64,000 nt of DNA from Trifolium pratense (GCF_020283565.1 NC_060061.1:33517362-33581361); one strand, 5' to 3'. Shown: positions 37,471 to 50,046, counted from the stretch's first letter. The notes: generated from the sequence alone by a model not told the origin. Numbers and translations are program-made.

Positions 37471-37701
37471 TTAAGAGGTGGAAATATTGATCTGAGCTCC
37501 ACGTCCTGCGCTTAAAGGAGGTTTTGGTGGTCTTTTAAAGGCTCGTGAGATTATGGATGATGTTACTTCACCATCATTCTCAATAGCACGATATTGAATT
37601 TTTTCAGCTGTAGGATCAAGTCCTAAGCATTTGGAGAAAGCTTTCATAACTTGTTCTATGAAATGACATGCTGATTCTCTTTCTCTCTGCACTGTATCCA
37701 T
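37471..37701 (-). CDS. Small protein with a CLGLDPT motif, 76 aa
   Basis: A single-exon frame from ATG at 37701 to a stop at 37471. The product starts MDTVQRERESACHFIEQVMK, contains AFSKCLGLDPTAEK, and ends with a basic Pro-rich KRPPKPPLSAGRG segment. A TATA-like TATATAG lies about 50 bp upstream on the minus strand (near 37752). The C-x-F ... AF-KC-GLD-T pattern matches the second exon of the minus-strand gene at 53172-57741 (CQFFQSATVAFLKCFGLDST), so the two share a domain. There is no membrane segment. I do not know the function. Confidence 0.6.
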   Translation of the reverse strand: MDTVQRERESACHFIEQVMKAFSKCLGLDPTAEKIQYRAIENDGEVTSSIISRAFKRPPKPPLSAGRGAQINISTS

Positions 37702-38096
37702 ATTTCTTTCAACCGCTTACCGCTTCTTTTCTCTTTGTTTTAGTGTGTGGCTATATATGTAACAATAGCAACTTTGCATTTCCAAGATGTCCTAATAAGG
37801 GACACCTGCCCCAAAGTGTGTGTATATGTGTGTCTCTATGGTTATTTAGCCGGATAAGATTTTCTGTATGGCTATTTAAGTTTATTTTGTACCTTTCATC
37901 ACTAACATAAGGTATAACATCATTTAAAGTTTAAATGTTTATCACTTATAGTATCACATTTGTCGCAATTTTGACTTAATATATTCATAAGCTTTGACTA
38001 AAAATAGGGACTATAAAACACAATTTTTGGGGCAAAAGTGAATGATACAAAATGAAAATAATAATTATATATAATTTTAATTAGAACGTATACTAA

Positions 38097-38305
38097 GGGT
38101 TCGTTTGTCCGGTTTTTTTAGAGCTTATACAAATAATTTATGCAATTTTTATATATTATTATAAGTTTGCCAAAGTAGTTTATGATAAAATAGCTTATAA
38201 AATTACAATTTTCACTAGTGTAAACTTATAAAATAGCATAAAACCTAATTTATATTGCATAACCTGTTTGCATAAGCTCTAAAAAAAGTTGGGTCAAATA
38301 GACAC
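38097..38305. mobile_element. Tourist/Harbinger-like MITE, 209 bp
   Basis: It is flanked by TAA on both sides (38094-38096 and 38306-38308). The left end GGGTTCGTTTGTCCGG pairs loosely with the right end TGGGTCAAATAGACAC, and inside them TTTTTTTAGAGCTTAT pairs with ATAAGCTCTAAAAAAA. No coding capacity. Confidence 0.65.
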
Positions 38306-38414
38306 TAAAAATAATTAAAATTACATTGAAAACAAATTGAAATATTTCTTACTCATTTTTTCTTTTATAAACATATCAATTATTATAAGACTAAAAAAAG
38401 ATCATTATTTTGTC

Positions 38415-39302
38415 CATTATGTAGGGATGCTTTTCAGCGAGGTGTCGGTTATTAGAACGTAATGTGGATTGTGATGTTTATTGTCCATTATGTGAAGATG
38501 AGGTAGAAAATGATGTACAGACTTTTTTCACCTGCGCTTCTGCTCAATCTAGTTGGCAAGCAGCTGGACTGTCATTTGTCTTGGGTTCCGCAACTTGTCA
38601 TCAAGGTAGTGCGGCAGATAGAGTGTTTGCTTTGTGTCGGAATGAGGATTACGCTACTATAGGTAGAGTGGCTACGCTGCTTTGGAGTATATGGCATAAC
38701 CGGAATGATAAAATTTGGAATGATAATGTTAGCAGTCCAAACCAAGTTGGTCGGGCTGCGTTTGATCATTGGAATGAGTGGTTTGCAGTCCATAAGTTGC
38801 GAAGCAACGATGATCATGATGTTCCGGTTGTAAGCACAAATCGATGGGAAAAGCCTCGTATAGGATGGTTAAAGTGCAATGTAGATGCAACATTTTTTGT
38901 CGGCGCAGGAAGGACCACGATGGGTGCTTGTTTTCGTAATAATTTCGGCGAGTTTACGGCTGAAATGACGCAGTGGCATATTGCAAGCCATGAATGAAGT
39001 TAAGAGTAGAGGTTTTGAACGCGTCCAATTTCAAAGTGATTCTCAAGTGACGGTTGATGCTATTCGTACCAAGCGGCGAGACAACTCAGAGTTTCTTTCA
39101 ATCATTAATGAAATTATTCTTGTTATGTTATCATGTGTGAACTTTGAAGTTAAATTTATTAAGAGATAAGTGAATTCGGTTGCTCATACTTTAGCTAGGG
39201 CGGCCAATTCTTGGACTAGTTTTCATAAATTTGAGATTATTCCTCCATGTATTGAACTTTTGATAATTAATGAAATGCATTAAATTTGTTTGGTTAAAAA
39301 AA
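38415..39302 (+). mobile_element. 5'-truncated LINE with RNase H domain and 14-bp target duplication
   Basis: ATCATTATTTTGTC is repeated exactly at 38401-38414 and 39303-39316, bounding an insert of about 888 bp that ends in an A-rich tail, as in LINE retrotransposition. The frame encodes the zinc-binding segment at the end of reverse transcriptase (CPLCEDEVENDVQTFFTC). It continues with LLWSIWHNRNDKIWN and a plant-type RNase H start (WLKCNVDATFF). After a frameshift near 38980 come FQSDSQVTVDAI and VNSVAHTLARAAN. Shared, short and non-functional. Confidence 0.88.
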
Positions 39303-39960
39303 ATCATTATTTTGTCAAAAAAAAATAAAATCATTATCAAACTCAATTGGTAAACAAATCACTTAGTATTTTGTAGTTCAGAAATGAAATTTTTTCTAGA
39401 TTCATGAATTGCATGATTAGCCAGCAAATTATTTTCCAAGCTTTGCTTTCCCCAATATCCAAGTGGTAGGGTATGCCAGACAAAACCTAATCATTCAAGT
39501 AAAAAGCCACAAAACCATCTCTATCACATTAGCTATCTTTATATAATAAAGGATGAGTGGTTTTTCAAGCACCAAATGCAAACCCTAAATCCTTGTCCAA
39601 TCAAAACCATACATTTTTTTATGTTGCCCAATCACCAAATGCCATCTATAGGGTTTCATCTTTAGGTTTTTGGTTTCTTTTAGGGTTCCATGGTTCCTTT
39701 TTCTACTCTATTTTTCTGGTTTTATTCTATTTGATGGTTTATGCAAACAATTGGCTGGTCACATGGCATGATGTCATCATGATGTAATGCAATGATCAAT
39801 TTCCTGGTTTATGCAAACAATGGGTTGTTTGCTGGTTTATGCAAACAGTGAGTTTGACATCAGATAAATGAAACCTAAATACACATTAGGAGCTGCTGCC
39901 TCTCTTCTTCATATTTGGGGAATTTGACAGAAAAAAAATACAGAACATGGAAAGTGAAAA

Positions 39961-39962
<2 letters not shown>

Positions 39963-40001
<39 letters not shown>

Positions 40002-40043
40002 GGGAGAGAGAGAGAGAGATAAAGAGAGAGAAAGAGAGAGAGA
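39963..40043. repeat. (GA)n microsatellite
   Basis: An AG/GA run, slightly interrupted, just before the PFP-beta exon 1 relic; it corresponds to the position of a 5' UTR in the donor gene. Confidence 0.9.
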
Positions 40044-40045
40044 TT

Positions 40046-40440
40046 GGCAGAGGAGGGAGTTGCTAGCAGTGGTGCTCCGGCCGGAGATGGCGGTGGCGGA
40101 AATCTCTCCTTTTCCTCTTCAATCCAACTTCTTCAATCACCGTTCGCCATTATCGACGGTCCTAAAAGCTCCGCCGCCGGCAATCCAGGTTTCTACTCTC
40201 TCGATCTTCATTCTCTTCGATCTATACTCGATCTGGTTTTCTACTCTCTCCCTCTAACTCTCAATCTTTGCATGTAGATGAGATCGTGAAACTGCTTCCA
40301 TTTTTGTTCGGACAACTTTCTGCTTCTTTGGTTCCTGCAGATTCAAGCAAATCGCTTCCTCATCGGAAGTTGAAGATTGGCGTTGTTCTTTCCGGTGATC
40401 AAGCTCCTGGAGGTCACAATGTCATATCTGGAATTTACGG
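40046..40440 (+). pseudogene. PFP beta-subunit fragment, exons 1-2
   Basis: Exon 1 (to 40188) and exon 2 (40278-40440) join in phase. They encode the N-terminus of pyrophosphate-fructose 6-phosphate 1-phosphotransferase beta: LLQSPFAIIDGPKSSAAGNP, then DEIVKLLPFLFGQ, then LKIGVVLSGDQAPGGHNVISG. The substrate-binding GGxxPGGHN loop reads GDQAPGGHN, with Gly to Asp at one position. The codon where the start should be is TTG (before AEEGVA), so the ATG appears lost. No later exon follows: the next 500 bp are unrelated. It is a captured 5' gene piece within Helitron 1, in the same orientation as the B3 gene downstream. Confidence 0.85.
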
Positions 40441-41008
40441 TAATGTGCAATAATGTTGAATTTTCAATTTTATACCAAATCAATCAAATAATTATTCCTT
40501 AAATTAATTGTAGGCCATACACTTTGATGCTCATCTCATGGGGCTGTGCAACTACACTTTAGGGAATGAAGAGTTAGAAAGGAAAATAAGAGTGAGAATT
40601 TTGGTTGCCAGGGGTGAACCTATATCATATTGAACATATATCATATTGTATAATTTTCCTTATGTTACCTCTTTACTTCTTATGCAACACTTAGATCACT
40701 TAGATGCATGTAGATCCTTTTAATTTTGTTGTCCTTGGTGACATCATTTTTCTGGATATACTTATAATTTGTTTAACTTTGCTATGCATTCCAAGTGGTT
40801 TATGTTGATGTAAAAGGGAAAGCTACAAATTCTAGCTTAAGGTTAGAATAAGTTCTATAACATAATTAATTCTATTTTAGGACATCTCCAATCATGTCAA
40901 AATTAATTAATTTCACCAGTTTACCTAACCCAAAACTGAAACCAAACATCTATTTGTTAATTTTTGTCTAATTTTTAGAAAATTCCTTTTAACAGAGGGA
41001 GAACAAGT

Positions 41009-44000
41009 ATGACAGTTGGTGCTTCTATGGTATACCAGCCTGAGCTAAAGAAGGATAAAAGAAAAGGAAAACCACCTGCTCATCCCAAAGTATGCTTTTG
41101 TTACCTTGCATTTTACTACTTATCAATAATTTGTGTTCTGCATATGTTTCTCCAATTAATAATCCCTTTTCTAGGTTTCATTTATTATAACTTCCTTTTA
41201 ATCTATTAGAATTTCTTTGTAAGGTTTCTCCTCTTATGTGTTATGCTTGAGATATTTGGTTCTACAAATCTATGTTCATTCCGGTTTCTGTCATGTCTGC
41301 AATGGGAGAAGAACAAATATGTCCTGAAGGACATTGGTCCTATAAATTAAAATGGTGCTCTGGCAGTGGCTATGGGTGATGATAGCATTTATTTTGTTCT
41401 TAATGTGCTTACAGGTAGTAATTTGTCATATGCATGTGTGCACAATAACCTTGACAAGACGGAACTGCCTTGAGCTTGAAACTCATGAAGCTTGAGCTTG
41501 AAACTCATGCAGAGGATGAATTTGTTATAAGTGGCTCTTATATCTTTATGTTTTTGTTGAGTTTAAAATAAAAAATTATGTCTTAGTTATACATTCAACA
41601 ATTGCAATGATGAATTTTTTCCAAGGACGTGGCATTTCCTTTGCCCTTGAACTACAATAAAAAATGTTACAAATGAACTTTTTGGAAGATAGATGTCTAA
41701 TTTGTCTCTTTTAGATTCAATTGTTATATTATATTCACTAAGGTATGTTGTACGAAAAATGCCTGGTAGTATATTATATCATTTTCAAGTTTAATGGTTG
41801 TTGTCACATTACATACAAGACCTATTTGTTAGTTGCTGAAAACTGGCTGTATAAGCAACTTGAGCCTACTGATTATGATGTGATCAGTCCAGTTTTAGAT
41901 GAACCATAAACATTTTTTGTTTTCATAAATTTATCTTTTGAAAATTTCCTCCCTTGCTCAATTCTGCTATGACCGTATACTTGCCTGAAGAAAATGAAAA
42001 ACACTTACTTTATAGTCCTCTTTGGTCTATCCTTCATGGTTGCTTGCTTATCCATTATTGTTGTGATATGGCAGTGTATTGTGGAGTGACTTATTACACT
42101 CCTTATCATTCTCCTATGTATGATGGATTTTTAGTTTTCATTGTTTCAAAACTCTCATTGTGCAAATTGATACTTCTAAAAAATTCTTTCACTTAGGGAG
42201 GAAAGTTGGATAATATTCATGTGTAACCAACCTACTTTGAAAAGTATTATGATGCTTAGAGAAACTTCCAGAGAAAGTATATGTGAAGTTTATAAGTTTT
42301 GGTGTTATATATTTTGCATTCCAAATTTTGTATAATTTACTTTTGCTTTAATTTTTCATGCAATCGTTGTCTTCTTTCTGATCACTCGGCTTCTTATGCT
42401 TTCAATGAGTCTTCAAATTTTCATGCAATCATTGTCATTTTTTGTAAGTGGTGAAAACTCGCGACCACAATCTTTTTGATGCGAAGAGGTTAATAACAAG
42501 AAAGTATGTGCTACACTGTTTCTGTTTTGTTTTTGCTTGGACCTAATTTTTTATTTTTTGATAGTCCATTATCGAATGTAAAATAGCCACCTTGGTACCT
42601 AATCCTTTGCTTTACTTTTGTTGTAAATACCTTTTAGAGAGGATGAGAGAGTATTGATATTTCTTATGTGGTGTAGTGTATTGTTTCTTATAGTTTTGAA
42701 AGTTGCAATGCATATCCTGACTCAAGTTATTTTTTTTGTTATTGTAAGGTTTGATATGATCTTCCTTAATCCCCATGCTTCTTATAACAAGAAGTGTGAC
42801 TATTGGTAAAGAATATCTTTGTTTTCACTCAATTAGTTTTTTTTTTTTTGTCAGTTCAATTGAAATAATAGATTGACAACTTTGCTATCAAAATTATTGA
42901 TTCCAATTTCCTTTCTATTATTCCTCTTTCAATAATAGATTGACAACTTTGCTGTCATTTTTAATTGCTAGACTTGGGTGAACTCACAATTAGTATTTTC
43001 AGTTTCAATCAATCCAGGCCAATCTAGCTTGGCCTACCTGTTTTGTTTTCTTGATCATTTCACCATCTTTCCATTTCATTGCTCCTGATATTATGATTAT
43101 TATGTAGAGTGGATATACACTCACATCATTGCTACAATATATTTAATGATAAGCTGAAATGGTCTAATGTTATGCTTATTATGTAGAATCGAGGAAAACT
43201 ACCGGAAATATATGCAAGCGTCATTGGTCAGTACATTGGTGATACAGTTCTTTTACAGGACATTAACGAAAATCAAATCCAAGTAGCTGTATTCAAAAAG
43301 AACAATTCACAGATTTATTTCACTCATGGCTGGTCTCGATTGAAAGATTTCTATAACATCAATGCCGGCGCTTGGATTACTCTTTTGTTCATCAGTCCTT
43401 TTGTCTTCTTTATTCGGGTACCATACATTACTGGTGTGGAAATCACCTATCCTCATAGGACTCCCCCATATAAACTTGTGTTGGAAAAACCTTTCCTAGA
43501 AGCAACTTCAAATGGACCTATTCCCTACTTTGTCCTTCCAAAAGTTTTTACCCACAGTCTTGAAAAAACCCTCACTGCTCCTGATGTTGAGACTGGGACT
43601 TTGGTATGTTTCATTTCTCATGCTACAATATCTTTAATACTTTGTATTCATTACTAAATGTTGTGTTGTTTAATTATTCAACAGACAATCTATTGGAGAG
43701 GTTTCTGTCAAAATGCACTCCCTAATGAAGAGACTAAACTCAGATTAATTGACTGGCTTGGTAACACCTGGGATCACTGTGATTTGAAGTTTGACAATGG
43801 CCCTTATATCAGCTGCAAAATTTCAGGACAATGGGGAGATGTTTGCAAGGTACATAAACTGTCCGAGGGTGTGGTTGTTAAATTCGGTGTTACTAAGTCA
43901 TCTAACAATAGGACTATCTACTTTAAGCTATCCCCTTTCATTGGTGTTAAAACTACCCTGCATGCTCCGTCAACATCCAGCAATCGGAAGAAATTCTACC

Positions 44001-44026
44001 AAAGTCAGTACTATTATATGCTCTAG
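41009..44026 (+). CDS. B3-like DNA-binding protein, 279 aa, inside Helitron 1
   Basis: There are three exons: 41009-41089, 43187-43603 and 43685-44026. They join in phase 0 to 279 aa plus TAG; splice sites are canonical. The N-terminus MTVGASMVYQPELKKDKRKGK is basic; an alternative start is at 41027. The first B3-like domain is about residues 30-100 (LPEIYASVIGQYIGDTVLL, then FTHGWSRLKDFYNINAGAW). A middle segment has FVLPKVFTHSLEKT. A second B3-like half lies at the end (WGDVCKVHKLSEGVVVKFGV). B3 domains bind DNA in plant transcription factors; this divergent class is large in legumes. A broken relative sits in Helitron 2 at 50047. Intron 1 is 2.1 kb. The intact frame in a transposon is unusual; expression is unproven. 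Confidence 0.7.
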
Positions 44027-44355
44027 ATCTCTCTCTAGCTATTCTTCAACTCTAACTCCTCTATCTGTTTTGTAACTTATGCTATAATGTACCAAACAAT
44101 ATTTAATTTCCATCCTTTTTGCCATTAGTGGATCTCAATATCAAGGTCATACTCTTTTAAGGACCATTTTGGTGATGAATGTAAGGACATGTACCATAAT
44201 TACTACTATTAAACTTTTAATCCCTAATGCTTTTTGTTTGTTCAATGATGTTACCAATTTGATTAATATCCATATGCTTCTTGCTAGCATAATTTGATCC
44301 ATATCATCCATGGTTGGCAACAACCATGATTGTTATATAAATGCAGTTTCTACAA

Positions 44356-44384
44356 ACCCGTGCATCGCACGGGTCGGTTACTAG
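44356..44384 (+). other. Helitron 1 3' terminus
   Basis: A perfect hairpin with 8-bp arms and loop ATC, then CGGTTA and CTAG; the next base is T. It is nearly identical to the terminus at 51192-51219. Confidence 0.85.
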
Positions 44385-44548
44385 TTTAGGTTAATGTTGG
44401 AGTTGGACATCCTATCCTATCCTATCCTATCCTATTATACTAAAGGATGGTGGAGTTTGGAACCAACTTTCAAAACCCTAATGAAACCCTAATTTATTAG
44501 CCAATTGGTGCTCTACACATTTGCATAATGTCCAATTGTATCTTGCCA

Positions 44549-44735
44549 ACATATGGTAGTCTGTATCAATTATATTGGACCTCTCCTTGCACCAATTGGA
44601 GAGCTCCACTAAACACAAGAAGGCAGCAAGTAAACTAAGTGACATATGGTAGTCTGCATCAATTATATTGGACCTCGCTTTACACCAATGGGAGAACTCC
44701 ACTAAACACAAGATGACAGGAAGTAAACTGAGTGA
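44549..44735 (+). repeat. Two-copy 93-bp tandem duplication
   Basis: The segment from ACATATGGTAGTCTG through CTCCACTAAACACAAG to AAGTAAACTAAGTG occurs at about 44549-44641 and again at about 44642-44735, with a few differences. It lies near the 5' end of Helitron 2. Confidence 0.75.
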
Positions 44736-46348
44736 AACAAGTAAACTAAGTGAATGAGGACAGAGGTTCAGCCCACAGATTCATCTATCTATTCCCCAAT
44801 CTTATACCCAACATTCTCAAACTCTTTCTCTCTCCCTTTCCATCTTGTCCTTCACAATCACAACAACCACCGCCACCACCACCACCTGTGAGGGAATGGC
44901 CGAGAGAGAAAATTTTCCGGCAGGAGACAAAGAGTTCCGGCCGAGGAAGAGAGTGTTCCGACCGAGATAAAGAGTTCCGGTGACGTTTCGCGATAACACG
45001 GCGGTGACGGAGCTTCTTTCTCCTTCTTTTCTCTGGTTCGATCTTACTTTCTATACTCTGTTTATTTTTTTTTTTTTTATGTTGCTTTTTTTTTGTTGGT
45101 GAGGATGGTTGAAGATTGGAGGTGGTGGTGATGTGTGGTGGTTAGGGTGGATGGTGATGTATCTCGAAATTCATCTTCTTGATTTCATCTTTCTCAATTT
45201 GTGAATATTCATCTCTCTAATTGGCTTTCTGTGTTGGTTTTTTGCAGGCTCTATAAAAGAGGTAGGTCAGTTTCAATTTTTGGGTTCTCAATCTTAGGTT
45301 TGGTTTATGTTTTTCTGTTTCTTTGCTGGTTTTTCTTCTATTTTTCCTGTATCATTCTTGCTGATTTGTTCATCTTCTTTTCAATTTTTCACTATTTTCG
45401 GTTTTTCATGCATGAAAAGTATAGATCTTGATTTTAATTTGATTGTACTGACGATTTGTGGAAATACTTTAGTTTATGATTTTATGCAATGTTCTAATAT
45501 ATATGGTTATTGTATTAATTTTGTGTGTTGATTTTGAGGTTGGATTGTTTGTGTTGTCTGTCATGTTAGTAATTTTGTGTGTTGATGTTGTATTATTAAA
45601 GTTTTTGCAGGACTATTAGGAGGCCAGTTTTACTGTGGAAAATGCAGGATGCCAAGAACTGCTATACTTAGGTATAAATTTCATAAACACTGCATCTCTC
45701 TTTAAATAATCACTTGATGTTGTTAATTGGACATGATATCCTTACCTCATTTTTTTTAGGTTTTTAGAAAGAACTGCACAAGACTTGCTTCATGCAGCAT
45801 TTTGCAGATAAAGGATGGATTTTGATTTAGCTTGAAGGTTTTGATCATCTATTATAAGAGGTAGTTTCTCTTCTTGCATCTTTTACATTATGATCTTTTT
45901 TTTTATTTGCGAATTTAATTAGCATTTAGCACATGTATTATATGTTCTTAATGTTCCTGAGTTTTCATCTATTTGATGTGAATTGCAATCAATTATAGTT
46001 ATATCGAGACAATTGATACATAGGAATTACCTAAAACACATATCCAACACATAACAATTCTAAGAGAAAAAAGCCTAGGATTAAAAAAAAAAGGCACTAA
46101 GCAGCCATAGACACTGAAGCTATGCAGATAAATTTGGAACCCATGTTGGTGAATCATAATTGCTACTTTCAGGGGAGGGGGATAGATATTTATGGTTACT
46201 ACTATTTTATAGGGATGGCTACATTATCATGGCTACTTTTTAGGAAGTATTGATCATCCAATCCTATATTTTTGCTTTGTCAGATACTATCTGATAATAT
46301 CTTAAATTCTAATAACTTTTTGGTTGTCAATGACTCATTTTGCTTCAG
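44736..46348 (+). other. Helitron 2 interior, possible captured 5' gene region
   Basis: A pyrimidine-rich stretch with CCACCGCCACCACCACC at about 44865-44885 looks like a 5' UTR. A short array of AAAGAGTTCCGG-type units follows at about 44905-44985. A possible small exon lies near 45612-45670 (between TTTTTGCAG and a GT), but no protein could be identified. Confidence 0.35.
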
Positions 46349-47360
46349 TACTTACTACCAGATTCCAAAACTTCTATGAGCATGGAGAGCGGGAAAGATT
46401 GCTGGCTGAACTTTCTGAATTACGCGATCAGGTTGGCCAGACTCCAGAATTTGTCCTGCCCTATCCTGATAGATGAAACTCAAATCTCATGTTGTAGCTG
46501 AGTGTGATTATGAATATTTGCCTGTTTTTTTTGTGCAGCTCTTGGTCCATCTCCAAGAAAAATTTACTTTCTCCATGAAAAATGAAAATCAGGTCAACTT
46601 TAGTTTTATTACTCGTGTAATATTGGTTTTCCTTACTAAGATTTCCTATTTTCACTTATTATGCTCTTTGAATTTTCAGGATATTGACGCCACACAGGAG
46701 TTAAAAGTTTGCAGAATATGAATTCTAAGTTGCTTAGGTAGACAGTTGGCTTATATCATTATTAATAATAATATTGAGCCCATTTTTTTATTCTCTATAA
46801 ATCATTTATATATAAATAATTTGTATATTATTCTTTAGAGACTCTTAAAAAAGGTATAAACCATGGTTGCAAAAGCATTTTCAAAGCATAGCCATCATAC
46901 ATTATGCTTTCCTTTTATTAAAGATGATGGCTATGATGGCTATGATGTGAATGTGAAAAACTTAACATGTGACTGTTTGGAATTAAAATCCGATTTTGTG
47001 TCTTTAATTTCTTTTTGCATATCAGGATTATGTGACAATGGACTGTGGTGATAGTGATGCTATAATTGTACCCCCAAAAACTATATTGCAGTAGACTGGT
47101 GACAAATTTCTTCCTTTCTTTTTCCTGTGGTTGGTTGTTACAGGGAAGCAGATAAATTACAGACAGAATTTGGAAAATATTTGAACTACAATAAAGTGAA
47201 GTCTAATTCTGTAAGTATTTATAATGAAATATTGCAGTCCTCATGAACACATTTGCTGAGCCTTTCTTTTGTCATGTTTAATCACTTTTCATCCGCTCAG
47301 ATTCTGCGTTCTTCATTCGAGCATCCTGATGAACTTCTGACAACAGATAATCTTTCCTTG
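46349..47360 (+). pseudogene. Captured coiled-coil exons, perhaps kinesin-12-like
   Basis: There are five exon-like pieces with canonical borders: 46349-46431, 46539-46592, 46680-46737, 47144-47210 and 47301-47360. Translations include TRFQNFYEHGERERLLAELS, LLVHLQEKFTFSMKNENQ, DIDATQELKVCR, EADKLQTEFGKYLNYNKVKS and ILRSSFEHPDELLTTDNLSL. A one-base deletion in exon 3 (after the codons for VCR) creates an early stop; the exon is otherwise phase-compatible with the next. The FY--GERE-LL-E---LR-QL pattern resembles the coiled-coil stalk of phragmoplast kinesins of the kinesin-12 group, but I am not certain. No motor domain is present. Confidence 0.5.
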
Positions 47361-49309
47361 GTGAGTTAAGATACCAACACATTTTTAACTTATCACATGC
47401 TTGGCCTGTTTTACATATATCAGTGCCGTTTACGGAAATGCGTTTGTTTGCTGCATATCATGTATTTTTTGGTGGCTATCTTGAGGCTTTAAGCTCAGGT
47501 GTTTTGACAACATTATTGGTGTGCTGCTGCTGATGCGGGTGCTGAGCAATTGGCCATTTGTTTTGGTGCAATGATGATGTTTTAAATTGAGGTTTGTTAA
47601 TTTTAATGTTATTAGTCTTGATGTTTTACGCATCTTGCGTGTGTACTAGAGCTTTTAACATATTTTGTCTTTTGAAAAATGGAGTGGTTGAGCTGTGATA
47701 CAGAAGGGAGTTTGAGAAATATAGGGTTCAAACTTTGGATATTAATACTAACAACTATCTTTTGCTTATAAAAATAATACATATGATATTATTAAAAACA
47801 TTGTCTTCAATCATAACTACTTAAGTTACTTAAAAATATAGTTGGTTGTGATTTCGACACATGGAATTCTAAAGTAATTCTAAGCATAGATTCATGACCA
47901 ATGCGAAAAATCAAGCGAAATAGTGTATTAGTTTGTGATTTTTGAGGCCAAAATGATTTTGTCGAAATCCTCCGTTTGAGCTTTAATGGAGGTCCCGTTT
48001 CTGCAAATGGCGTGAGGTTAATAAAACTATGTTTATTGAAAATGTATGCAAATATAATTAGATATATCCATTATCCACCTCCTGAAACAATTTATGGATA
48101 TGTTTTAAAAAGATACTTAATGGATTAACATGGACTCGTGGTTTCTGCCTTTGGATTCAAGCCAATCTTCCTGATAACTTACCTTTAAATATTGAAGCTA
48201 TAGCTCATTCGTTCATATTAGCGCTAATTGTTTTACGCATGAAGGTAGTTTTCCGTGCACATTCACATTGTGTTAGACTGTAATTTTTTTCCTAACGTGC
48301 AGGTCACTCACTTTCTGAAGCGAGAAATGAAAGAATTGTTTATTGCACGATTATTTGGACCGGCTGGTTTTGTGAAACCCGTTCTGATTCTGTGGTTATG
48401 AAGGTTATGGCTGGTTTTTCATTTTTCAACCGGTCTTTAATTTATGATTTCTATGTTGAAATTTTCATACCTTAGTTATGTTCTATTGTTGGAAACTATG
48501 TGTACAGGGTCTTATTATATAAATCCTTGATGAGAATCTCAATGGCTCAATGGTTAAATTAGTTTTCATTTTGTTGATGATTGAGTTTTGTGGCTGCTAC
48601 ATTACTTGATTGTCTTATGTATTTGAACATCCCGTGTTGCTATCTTAATTTATTTGTGTTTTGAAAGTTTTAAGTTCCATTCATTTTTAGTAAATTTGCT
48701 TTGTCAATGAGTTAAGCGAAATACACTGTCACATAGCCTTCCATAGTTCATCTTTGTGTTTGTGGTTTTTTGTTGTCTTAAAACTTTTTTTTGCCTCATT
48801 ATTATCAGATTGAGTGAATGGTGGTACTTTCATTGTGCTATCAACAGTTTTAACAATATTATTAATGGAAGATAACTGGAATGAGAATACTATTAGGATG
48901 CCGCACAGATTCAAGAGTGGATTTAGAGAAGGTATTGTTTTCTTTAACCTTTATTTTTAGTATTTGATTTTACTAGAATGAACCCCTTTTCATTTTTTTG
49001 GGTTTTCATAAATTTTTTTTTTTATTTGTTTGTGATTTTGTGAGTTTTTTTGTTATTATTGTGATATCATAATTGCCAGTTTTCTATAACTAAGCTTTGA
49101 AATGAGAAAGATTATGACAAAACCACTTCTAGAAGAGTGTAGGGAGAAAGGCAAGGGACATAGAACCCCATAAATTTCATGAACATAAAAAAAACGTTGG
49201 CTAATAATTCATGCAATATATTATATCATTTGAGCTCTTAACTTAACAAGTTTATCACATTCTTGTGGTTACATATTGTTTGCATAGCTTTGATTCCTTT
49301 TTATCAAAC

Positions 49310-49662
49310 ATGGATGCTAACATCTTTCATGTTGCAATGTATCCATGGTTTGCATTAGGACATCTTACCTCATACCTTCATATATCCAACAAACTAGCCG
49401 AGTGCGGCCACAAGGTTTCATTTCTCATATCCAGAAATACTATATCCAAATTGGAGCATTTGAATCTCCACCCAAATCTCATCTCCTTCATTCCAATCAC
49501 CATACCACATGTCGATGGCCTCCCTCTCTGTTCTGAAACAACTGCAGAACTTCCTTTCGCATTGCATTCCCTTCTCATGACTGCAATGGACCTCACAGAG
49601 CCTATCATTGAAGATTGTTTAACGAAGCTCAGACCCCATGTGATCTTACTTTTTGTGTTTTT
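49310..49662 (+). pseudogene. Glycosyltransferase (UGT79-like) N-terminal fragment
   Basis: From ATG at 49310 the frame encodes MDANIFHVAMYPWFALGHL, NKLAECGHKVSFLISRNT, FIPITIPHVDGLPLCSETT and DCLTKLRPHVI, then departs into LLFVFF and a stop. This is the N-terminal acceptor-binding half of a plant family-1 UDP-glycosyltransferase, closest in my recollection to flavonoid 3-O-glycoside glycosyltransferases (UGT79 type). The catalytic His (about residue 18-20) is replaced by the usual GH pattern (ALGHL). The C-terminal sugar-nucleotide box is absent, so it cannot be an enzyme. The frame up to the break is undamaged, so the capture is fairly recent. Confidence 0.82.
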
Positions 49663-50046
49663 CTAAACCATCATTTGTATGCCATTAGTGAAAGAATTAG
49701 TGATAACTGATAATTTTTTAGCTTATTTATTCAGGTATAACAAAATTACTTCATTTTAGAAACCAAAAATGTTAGCTTATTAAGTTTGCTTATTTAGAGG
49801 TTTTCTCCATGGTGTATATATTATGCATCGGACTCCAACGTTATTACTCAACACTTTCCAAGCTTTACAACTTTTATCAAGTTGGCTTATTTATAGGTGT
49901 TTGTCATTAGAGCATTAAAAGCTTGCTTATACTAAGGACTAAGTGTTGGTGTGTGTATATATACATGTTTCTTTTTTATGAACCTTATACTAATCATCTT
50001 TTATGACACTATGTATTTGATTAATTTTGTTTTCGTGTGCAAAACA

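Larger units (their letters stand above)
39536..44384 (+). mobile_element. Helitron 1, 4849 bp, carrying gene sequences
   Basis: The 5' end is TCTTTATATAATAAAGGATG preceded by A. The 3' end has a perfect 8-bp hairpin (ACCCGTGC at 44356-44363 and GCACGGGT at 44367-44374, 3-base loop), six bases, then CTAG followed by T. That is the Helitron signature: 5' TC, subterminal hairpin, CTRR, A|T insertion. The 5' end closely matches that of Helitron 2. It carries PFP-beta exons and a B3-like gene. No Rep/helicase was found, so it is non-autonomous. Confidence 0.82.

Noticed and set aside
40044..40277. Complete start of a PFP-beta gene
   Set aside because: The expected start codon is TTG and no exons beyond the second follow; it is a captured fragment.
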